From: Chryseobacterium tagetis
Lineage (GTDB): Bacteria; Bacteroidota; Bacteroidia; Flavobacteriales; Weeksellaceae
Assembly (NCBI RefSeq): GCF_016735585.2
Contig: NZ_JAERSE020000004.1
Coordinates: 434,001 to 498,000, forward strand
Length of the DNA: 64,000 nt
Direction: 5' to 3'
A program made the translations under genes and the position numbers. Of the stretch, positions 47,538 to 54,275 are shown in pieces. The first letter of the stretch is position 1. The number at the start of each line of letters is the position of its first letter. The notes below the pieces were generated by a model. That model made no database searches. It saw nothing but the letters and a program-made list of their open reading frames with translations, and was not told the origin of the DNA.

Positions 47538-48545
47538 AGTTTGGTTTTCCCTAGATGTATATCAACGGAAATAACTTATTCATTTTTAACGCAAAGATTA
47601 ATATTTAACTCACCTATTATTTTAGAAGGCAAAGGCAAATAAAATTTGCGTCGCGAAGCCTGAAAACAGAGCTTAATCAAATCAACTTGTTGATTATTCT
47701 TTGCTCACTTCAGTATATAGTATGAAAAATGAAACTTTGCGTTAAAAAATTAACTCCAATTTAATACAGAGAGAAGAAGAATGTATACTTTTGAGCGGAA
47801 ATAAAGTTTTTTTCCTAGACGTATATCAACGGAAATAACTTATTTATTTTTAACGCAAAGATTAATATTTAACTCACCTATTATTTTAGAAGGCAAAGGC
47901 AAATAAAATTTGCGTCGCGAAGCCTGAAAACAGAGCTTCATCAAATCAACTTGTTGATTATTCTTTGCTCACTTCAGTATATAGTATGAAAAATAAAACT
48001 TTGCGTTAAAAAATTAACTCCAATTTTAATACAGAGAGAAGAAGAATGTATACTTTTGAGCGGAAATAAAGTTTTTTTCCTAGACGTATATCAACGGAAA
48101 TAACTTATTTATTTTTAACGCAAAGATTAATATTTAACTCACCTATTATTTTAGAAGGCAAAGGCAAATAAAATCTGCGTCGCGAAGCCTGAAAACAGAG
48201 CTTCATCAAATCAACTTGTTGATTATTCTTTGCTCACTTCAGTATATAGTATGAAAAATAAAACTTTGCGTTAAAAAATTAACTCCAATTTTAATACAGA
48301 GAGAAGAGGAATGTATACTTTTGAGCGGAAATAAAGTTTTTTCTCTAGATGTATAGCAACGGAAATACCTTATTTATTTTTGACGTAAAGATTATATTGA
48401 ATCTGCATTAATTAGAAGGCAAAGGCAAATAAAATCTGCGTCGCGAAGCTTGAAAATAAAGCTTCATCAAATCAACCTGTTGATTATTCTTGGCTCACTT
48501 CAATATTTAGTATTAAAAATAAAACTTTGCGTTAAAAAAATTATC
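47516..48545 (+). repeat. Four-copy tandem array, unit about 265 bp
   Basis: Units begin at 47516, 47783, 48048 and 48313, each with GTATACTTTTGA and a spacing of 267, 265 and 265. The last copy is truncated near 48545 and is the most diverged. The first unit opens inside the GH95 coding end (Tyr-Thr-Phe-Glu), so the duplicated segment includes the gene's tail. Each unit carries a MITE-like core of about 167 bp (47583-47749 in the first). Confidence 0.92.
47583..47749 (+). repeat. MITE-like core of the tandem unit (first of four)
   Basis: Ends TTTTTAACGCAAAG and CTTTGCGTTAAAAA are inverted repeats. Inside are GGCAAATAAAATTTGCG and the palindromic ATCAACTTGTTGAT. It is the same element as that at 41341, in the opposite orientation. 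No coding capacity. Confidence 0.8.
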
Positions 48546-48922
48546 CGAGCTTTTTAAAGTACTTAAATCTAAATTCAAAAGTTATTTAATTCCAGCTTAT
48601 TACTCTACTAAAGTTCTAAATTGACTGAATAAAACATCAAGAGCGTCTTAAATAAATACTATTTAACAAATAATAAAACGTAAATCTCCCACAGATTTCA
48701 AAATTACACAAATTATTTTCTGTTAATTCTGAGATTTGTGGGAATTTTATTTACAAAACCTATATTAATTAAATGTTTTAAATAAATAATAAAATGCAAC
48801 CGATTGAATTAATTAAATAGTTAATATTATAATTATATAAATATTAATATGCTAAAATATAAAACATTTACATATTAAATATATAATTTTACACCTGTAT
48901 CAAATACAAAAAAATTATTACT
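48546..48922. other. Upstream region of the second PL1 gene
   Basis: This AT-rich gap holds a weak hairpin (48686-48743: CCCACAGATTT against GATTTGTGGG) and the operator at 48795. I see no ORF. Confidence 0.6.
48795..48808. promoter_or_regulatory. LacI-type operator upstream of the second PL1 gene
   Basis: TGCAACCGATTGAA matches 12 of 14 positions of the xylA palindrome core. It is 114 bp upstream of the ATG. On its own it would be weak evidence; its place before a pectin gene supports it. Confidence 0.55.
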
Positions 48923-50041
48923 ATGAAAAAAACAATGAAAGCTGCCTTTCTGACGGTAGCTCTGAGCTCAGTTTTTGCCTTAACCGGATGCGGACAGGAA
49001 GACATCAAAAGCGATTTAACAGAAAATCCGAACAGCCTTACGATGAATGACATTCTTGAGGCCAATGCAGTCGTTCCTCTGGCTAATTGTGTCGCTCCGG
49101 GATGGGCTTCTCAGAACGGAGGAACAACAGGAGGCGGAACTGCTGCAGAAACAACAGTTACCACGTATGCTCAACTAAAAGCAGCTATTGAAAACACAGC
49201 GGTAAAAGTCATCAAAGTAACCGGAACCATTACCATCACGACACGTTTATCATTTCAGGATCAGAGTGGAAAAACAATCTACGGAACAAGTGGTGCAAAA
49301 TTGGTTTCTACAGATCAGACAAAAGATGGTTCAGGAATTATCAATATTAAAAGATGTGACAACATCGTCATCAGAAATCTGATTTTTGAAGGACCGGGAG
49401 CCTATGATACAGATGGCTGGGATAACGCTATTCTGGATGACTGCCGAAATGTTTGGATTGATCACTGTGAATTCAGAGACGGTGTTGACGGAAACTTCGA
49501 CATCAAAAACAAATCAGATTATATCACGGTTTCCTATACTAAATTCCATTATTTAAAAGCCCCCAAAGCAGGAGGTTCAGGCGGAACAGACGACCACAGA
49601 TTCTCTAATCTTATCGGTTCCAGCGATTCATCTACAACAGATGCAGGAAAGCTAAATGTAACGTTCGTTCGTTGCTGGTGGGCTCCAGGTTGCAGAGAAC
49701 GTATGCCAAGAGTAAGATTTGGAAAAATCCATATTGTGAACAGCTACTTCAACAGTTCTGTAAGTAACAAATGTATTGCAGCAGGTGTACAGGCAAACAT
49801 TCGCGTAGACGGAAACGTTTTTGAAAATGTAAAAGAACCTATCAATTTAATGAGCGGATATACCGCAGTAACCGTGACTTCAAACAACACCTTTACAAAT
49901 GTTACAGGAAATACAGCAGGAAGCGGAACAGCATTCACTCCGCCTTATTCTATCCCGACTTTATCTTTATCTTCTGTAAAGTCTGATGTAACAGCCAATG
50001 CAGGAGCTACTCTTACAGGAAACATCTGTAATTCATTATAA
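48923..50041 (+). CDS. Pectate lyase, PL1 family, lipoprotein
   Basis: The 372-aa lipoprotein has a signal ending ALTGCGQ (Cys about 23). The PL1 beta-helix has NVWIDHCEFRDGVDGNFDIKN (calcium site and WIDH motif), SSDSSTTDAG, and CWWAPGCRERMPRVRFGKIH with the catalytic Arg. GITV-like repeats at the N-terminus (TTVTTYAQLKAAIENTAVK) are usual. It is more similar to classical PelA-type lyases than the PL1 enzyme at 32129. It forms its own transcription unit with an operator upstream and a terminator behind. Confidence 0.92.
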   Translation: MKKTMKAAFLTVALSSVFALTGCGQEDIKSDLTENPNSLTMNDILEANAVVPLANCVAPGWASQNGGTTGGGTAAETTVTTYAQLKAAIENTAVKVIKVTGTITITTRLSFQDQSGKTIYGTSGAKLVSTDQTKDGSGIINIKRCDNIVIRNLIFEGPGAYDTDGWDNAILDDCRNVWIDHCEFRDGVDGNFDIKNKSDYITVSYTKFHYLKAPKAGGSGGTDDHRFSNLIGSSDSSTTDAGKLNVTFVRCWWAPGCRERMPRVRFGKIHIVNSYFNSSVSNKCIAAGVQANIRVDGNVFENVKEPINLMSGYTAVTVTSNNTFTNVTGNTAGSGTAFTPPYSIPTLSLSSVKSDVTANAGATLTGNICNSL

Positions 50042-50056
50042 TTAAAAATTATAAAT

Positions 50057-50090
50057 AAAAAAGACTGAGAAAATTCTCAGTCTTTTTTTC
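50057..50090. terminator. Bidirectional terminator between the PL1 and PL10 genes
   Basis: An 11-bp perfect stem AAAGACTGAGA/TCTCAGTCTTT (50060-50070 with 50075-50085) has a T run after it and an A run before it. The two converging genes share it. Confidence 0.88.
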
Positions 50091-50149
50091 TTTTAAATAC
50101 GTTCTTTTTTAAGTAAATATTATCTGAACTTTCTGCGAACCTGAATGAC

Positions 50150-51172
50150 CTAGTTATCAGAAATTTTATTTTTCTCCAGCCATTTCGGATACTCTTTGCC
50201 CAGAAGCTTCTCTGCAAAATCGCCATACCAGCTGTATCCGTTTCTTCGTTCTTCCGAAACCTCATTATAGTTATACTTTACACTTCCGTCGCGGTCACCG
50301 AAAAGAGGTCTGTTGTTCTCAATATCGTAAAATCTTGCCCAGATCACAGAGTTTTTATCTTCTGTCAACGTTCGCACAGCTTTCCCGTTTACCTTTGAAA
50401 CATTGTAGCTATAACCTTCAATTTTATTTTGTGTAAACCATTTTACCGCAGATTTTATTGATTTTTCAATTTCAGGAGTAACCGGCTGCACCATCAAAAA
50501 ACGAACAATCCCCACCGATTCTCCCGTTGCCAACGAAATCGGCTCAAAAGCTCTGGCCTTATCCGGCTGTAAAGTCACTTCATTGTACTGATCTCCCCAA
50601 ATGGTCGGAATTCCTTTTTGTAAAACCTGAGTTTTTAAAATACAGTCAATTCCTCTTTTAACCGCATCTTTTGATTTTTCTTTTAATTTTGTATTGACAA
50701 CATCAAAATCATTTTTCCCTTCCGCTACATTATACAACACTGTTAAAGCATTGATCATCGCATTGTCATTGTACGTCACCTGCTTTCTGTACAGTCCTGT
50801 ATTCGGATAATATTGAGGGAAACCTCCGTTCTTATACTGCATCAGAAGCAGATAACTTATCCCTTTCTCTGCAGCTTTTAAGTATTCAGGATTTTTTGTC
50901 GTTGAATACGCCTTAATCAAAGCATTGATTTCCTTCGAAGTGGCATTATTGTCAATCGTTGCATGATCATCACCTGTAGATTTTATCTTTCTTAAAAGAT
51001 CCTTATCCAGCGGTAAACTGTAATTGACTACAGATTTATCTTCCAGCTGTTTTCCCCAACCTCCGTTCGGAAGCTGATAGATCAACATTTTTTCTGCTAA
51101 AGTATCTTTTACCTGAGCGGAAAGGTTAACGGCAGTTAACCCAAAAGCGAATACGTATATTTTTAAATTCAT
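50150..51172 (-). CDS. Pectate lyase, PL10 family
   Basis: The 340-aa exported lyase has a signal peptide (about 1-19, ending NLSAQ). PL10 features are LPNGGWGKQ, the DDHATIDNNAT segment, YKNGGFPQYYPN, TYNDNAMINAL and ARAFEPISLATGESVGIV, followed by WARFYDIENNRPLFGDRDGS. The conserved Arg in the RFYDIE block and the Asp residues match PL10 calcium/catalytic positions. It acts on homogalacturonan. It is the second gene of a two-gene unit led by DUF4861. Confidence 0.93.
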   Translation of the reverse strand: MNLKIYVFAFGLTAVNLSAQVKDTLAEKMLIYQLPNGGWGKQLEDKSVVNYSLPLDKDLLRKIKSTGDDHATIDNNATSKEINALIKAYSTTKNPEYLKAAEKGISYLLLMQYKNGGFPQYYPNTGLYRKQVTYNDNAMINALTVLYNVAEGKNDFDVVNTKLKEKSKDAVKRGIDCILKTQVLQKGIPTIWGDQYNEVTLQPDKARAFEPISLATGESVGIVRFLMVQPVTPEIEKSIKSAVKWFTQNKIEGYSYNVSKVNGKAVRTLTEDKNSVIWARFYDIENNRPLFGDRDGSVKYNYNEVSEERRNGYSWYGDFAEKLLGKEYPKWLEKNKISDN

Positions 51173-51182
51173 CCTTAAAATA

Positions 51183-52361
51183 TTATTTAACCTTTACCTG
51201 TAACGGGCTTGCTATACTCTGAGCCTGTTTTTGCAAGATATTTTCCCAATCTTTTTGCGTTTGAACCTGTCCGCTTTTCTGCCATGCAAATCCCGCATAA
51301 TAAGTCAGTTTCTTCTGAGGTTTTGTAATGACCAGCAAATTACTCTGATCCGGAATTTCAGATTGAAAAGCCATTGATCTTTCTACGATGTTGGGATCAA
51401 CAACTATTCCTTCCCCCACGAAAGCATCATCAATTTTTTCCCAATGCAGGTAATACCCGTTTTTATCATTCAGTTTTGCTTCTCCTTCGTTTTTATGAAG
51501 GGTAATTCCTATCGTATAATTCGGAACCTGTTTTTCTGACTCAAAAGTCGATTCAAACTTTGAAAAATTAGAACCCAGATCCAGAGAAATTCTCTTTGTT
51601 TCCTTCACTCCAAACTCACTCCACGGATTATAAGTTAATTCAAAAACTGTTCTCAACGGACCTTCTGCAATGGTTTTGGAGGTGACGAAGTTTTGCGAAA
51701 CCTGAAGCTTTCCGTCTTTCCAGATTCCAATTCCCCCTGTTCCACGGCTGTCTCCTACCTGATAAGGGTCATAGCCTTCTCCCCTTGTATCTCTGTGATA
51801 GTACATCGGATCCGTCAGATATCCTTTATACCATTCGTTAATGATTGATTTATCAGTTCTTTTCAGCCAGATATCCACTCCACTTGAAAGAGTGCTTCCT
51901 TTCACACCTGCCAAAGCCTCCTGCTGTCCTTTCGGGCCATACACACGAAACGCGATCTTATCATTTTCCCAGGTATAATCATCCGCACGCTCAGGAACCA
52001 ACCTTGAATATGTCGTCACATTACTTACCGGAACCGGAGTTTTCGCATCTGCAACGATAGTATAAAAAACAGTCTTTTTCCCTCCTACTTTTGCCTGAAA
52101 AAGCAGTTCATCATTCTTCCCGTCTCCATTATTATCGATCCACTGAATCGTAAGATAATTATTTTGAGCATCCTTAATTCTAAGATCCGACTCTTTATTC
52201 TTCCCTAAAAACGACTTCAACTGACTTACCGAAATCGCAACCACCTCATTTCGTGTAAAATCCCGAGTATTTTTCACCTGAATAGAAGTTTGTGCATCTA
52301 TAAAATTCGCAGCAATGCAAACGATTGCACAGCTTAATCCAAGACTTGATTTTTTATTCAT
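51183..52361 (-). CDS. DUF4861-family exported protein, second copy
   Basis: The 392-aa protein has a signal peptide (about 1-23, ending FIDAQ) and the family core VPERADDYTWENDKIAFRVYG, DRDTRGEGYDPYQVGDSRGTGG-like block and YTIGITLHKNEGEA. A long N-terminal region (about 25-115) is absent from the copy at 33575. The function is unproven, but both copies stand next to pectate lyase genes. A LacI-type operator sequence sits inside its signal peptide coding region at 52316. Ten base pairs separate it from the PL10 gene. Confidence 0.85.
   Translation of the reverse strand: MNKKSSLGLSCAIVCIAANFIDAQTSIQVKNTRDFTRNEVVAISVSQLKSFLGKNKESDLRIKDAQNNYLTIQWIDNNGDGKNDELLFQAKVGGKKTVFYTIVADAKTPVPVSNVTTYSRLVPERADDYTWENDKIAFRVYGPKGQQEALAGVKGSTLSSGVDIWLKRTDKSIINEWYKGYLTDPMYYHRDTRGEGYDPYQVGDSRGTGGIGIWKDGKLQVSQNFVTSKTIAEGPLRTVFELTYNPWSEFGVKETKRISLDLGSNFSKFESTFESEKQVPNYTIGITLHKNEGEAKLNDKNGYYLHWEKIDDAFVGEGIVVDPNIVERSMAFQSEIPDQSNLLVITKPQKKLTYYAGFAWQKSGQVQTQKDWENILQKQAQSIASPLQVKVK
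52316..52329. promoter_or_regulatory. LacI-type operator inside the DUF4861 signal peptide coding region
   Basis: TGCAAACGATTGCA matches 13 of 14 positions of the xylA palindrome core. It lies about 32 bp inside the DUF4861 coding sequence, over codons for Cys-Ala-Ile-Val-Cys-Ile. If bound, it would act as a downstream roadblock operator. Confidence 0.55.
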
Positions 52362-52791
52362 AACTCTAAAACGTTATTTTCTCAAAAATAGAAATAATTC
52401 GGATAATGGATCTATTATTTTTCTTAAAAATTTCTTAATTAAATCTGTCTGTTACCGGCATGCTTCCCATTGAGTAATAAGAAGCCTGTCATTTTTTTTT
52501 AGAAGCCTACCATTCTTTGATGGGATGCTTCTCATAAACAAAGCGAAACCAATAGAAATATCAGACGGATAACTATATAAATCATCACTTGAAAATAGTT
52601 TCGCTAACAGATCCAACAGATGACAAGAATACACTTTTAATGTGTTTGCTTTAAAAACCGGAAACAACTTCCTCCTTACCAGATATGCGTTGTAAACAGT
52701 GAAATATCATGCAAAAAATAAGAAGAAATGAAGAAAAACACTCTTCTTTCAAAAGTTTTATTTTTACAATATGGCTGTTTTGATTGGTGCT
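52362..52791. other. Gap between the pectin locus and the T6SS island
   Basis: I see no confident gene in these 430 bp. A 71-codon minus-strand frame (52452-52667) lacks a recognisable product and is listed as rejected. A short repeated AGAAGCCT/GGGATGCTTCT pattern lies near 52475-52535. The region may be junk left by an insertion. Confidence 0.5.
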
Positions 52792-53130
52792 TTATTCTTC
52801 CACAAAATTCTGCGCTGGCTTTACAACTGATATTTTCCCTCCAATGAAGCATGGGCAAGCGGAACTATCTAACAGTTCTTTTTTACCATCAATTTCAAAT
52901 GGAGAAGTATGCTGCCATTTTACTGGAGCAGGATTACAGGATGATCTTAGAATACGACAAGTACCAAAAGGTTTTATATTAGTGTTGGGCTGTTTATCAT
53001 CCTCTGTAGCCTGTAGCTTTCCATCAATACACATGAAGGATTGACTGGTTACTGTGATTGGAGTTGGTGAAGTACCTTTATCACATTTTAGCTGGGTTGT
53101 ATTAGTAATGTACTGAGGCATAAATATCAT
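52792..53130 (-). CDS. DUF4280 PAAR-like protein
   Basis: The 112-aa protein (or 109 aa from the MPQY start at 53121) has the DUF4280 pattern: MPQYITNTTQLKCDKGTSP, the NTNIKPFGTC segment, and a C-terminal CPCFIGGKISVVKPAQ. DUF4280 proteins are PAAR-like spike tips or associated parts in type VI and related contractile systems. The Cys pairs may bind a metal. The ATG at 53130 overlaps the upstream stop as ATGA, indicating translational coupling to the immunity gene. Confidence 0.82.
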   Translation of the reverse strand: MIFMPQYITNTTQLKCDKGTSPTPITVTSQSFMCIDGKLQATEDDKQPNTNIKPFGTCRILRSSCNPAPVKWQHTSPFEIDGKKELLDSSACPCFIGGKISVVKPAQNFVEE

Positions 53131-53519
53131 TTTTTTAAAGATTTTTTACCTGTAGCTCCAGCTATCTTTTTAATAAAGCTATCCAACTCTTTTGACTGAT
53201 AGAAATCCATACAGTACCAAAAGATATAATTAGCATTGGCATCTTCAAGATTTTCCATAACTCCCCTTTTATAATAATCTCCTGTCGTTTTATCTACGAA
53301 AGTATCTATAGAGTTGAGATTATTATAATCAGCTTTTTTAAGCTGAAATATATAAGATGCCGAATAATCATGACTAACAAATGATGGGTCAGCTTTTTTA
53401 TAATTGCTTGATAAGCATTTATGCAAACTATACTTTTTAAGATTACCTACTTCGGTTTGTGCAGATAGTATAGCGTTAAAAAAAAATAGTAACACTATAT
53501 TAATTATTTTAGTTCCCAT
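53127..53519 (-). CDS. Tai4-like type VI amidase immunity protein
   Basis: The 130-aa protein has a signal peptide (about 1-20, ending LSAQ) and Cys35 and Cys103, which could form a disulphide. Small secreted proteins of this shape (Tai4) sit next to Tae4 peptidoglycan amidases and neutralise them in the periplasm. It overlaps the effector gene by 16 bp and the DUF4280 gene by an ATGA. The family assignment rests on size, signal, Cys pair and gene order rather than strong motif similarity. Confidence 0.7.
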   Translation of the reverse strand: MGTKIINIVLLFFFNAILSAQTEVGNLKKYSLHKCLSSNYKKADPSFVSHDYSASYIFQLKKADYNNLNSIDTFVDKTTGDYYKRGVMENLEDANANYIFWYCMDFYQSKELDSFIKKIAGATGKKSLKK

Positions 53520-54265
53520 ATCCTTATTCTATTTGTTTGTACTAATGTTAATTCTTTTTTTCGATCATTCCATCCATAAGAAAGCATACTAAAATAGTAT
53601 TTGTCATTACCCAAAGTATCATGTTCAATGCCTCCTGGGTATATAAGATGATTTGTATCCCATAATGTAAAATGCCCTGTTGCATCTCCCCATCCAGAAA
53701 CATCAAACACAACAATCCCTTTAACACTTTTTATTTTCTTCCATTGGTCTGCTGCCAGCTTTTGCTTTTTAGCTTTTACTTGTTTCCATTCTGTTGGTGT
53801 TAAAAATGTTTTCTTCCTATACTGGTCTGGCATTACCAAGTTGGTTAAATTATAATCTATCTCGGGTTTTCCTAAATGAGCAGCAAGATAGGGGCTTAAT
53901 TCTTTAACTCTAAGCCAATAAGACAAATTTTTATCTCCACTCATTACTCCTCCTTTTGACCCATAGCCCCTATTGCTTTTAGGTAATTTAAAACCACTTA
54001 AATTTAATCCCCTACTCATTCTTATAGCACACGAATTTGCTAAATAGGAACTTAGCAACTCTTCATCTGTTTTAAACTTTGGGAATGCACCTCCAATATC
54101 ACTATATAAATCTTTAGATTTTATAGATGTGTTTGGATAATTCTTAATCATATCTCTCCAACTAGGTCTTAAAATCTGCACAGGTTTTGTTTGTTGGTTT
54201 CCACTTGTTGCAATAATACCCCTTTGTTGCTCTAATAGAATTGGTATAAAATTATTAATATTCAT
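53504..54265 (-). CDS. Tae4-type type VI secretion amidase effector
   Basis: The 253-aa protein has the Tae4 papain-like amidase core. Cys79 lies in the SCAIRMSRGLN motif, His198 in GWGDATGHFTLWD, and Asp203 follows. The RPSWRDMIKNYPNTS start of the core (about 33) is also characteristic. Tae4 enzymes cut the gamma-D-glutamyl-meso-DAP bond of peptidoglycan in rival bacteria. The extra N-terminal stretch of about 30 residues may guide loading on VgrG. The immunity gene overlaps it downstream. Confidence 0.88.
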   Translation of the reverse strand: MNINNFIPILLEQQRGIIATSGNQQTKPVQILRPSWRDMIKNYPNTSIKSKDLYSDIGGAFPKFKTDEELLSSYLANSCAIRMSRGLNLSGFKLPKSNRGYGSKGGVMSGDKNLSYWLRVKELSPYLAAHLGKPEIDYNLTNLVMPDQYRKKTFLTPTEWKQVKAKKQKLAADQWKKIKSVKGIVVFDVSGWGDATGHFTLWDTNHLIYPGGIEHDTLGNDKYYFSMLSYGWNDRKKELTLVQTNRIRIWELK

Positions 54266-54275
54266 GATAGTGTAT

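Noticed and set aside
47516-48545. Tandem array as a CRISPR
   Set aside because: The period is about 265 bp with near-identical whole units and no distinct spacers; no cas genes are present.
52452-52667. A 71-codon minus-strand frame between the pectin locus and the T6SS island
   Set aside because: No recognisable domain, and composition is not clearly coding.
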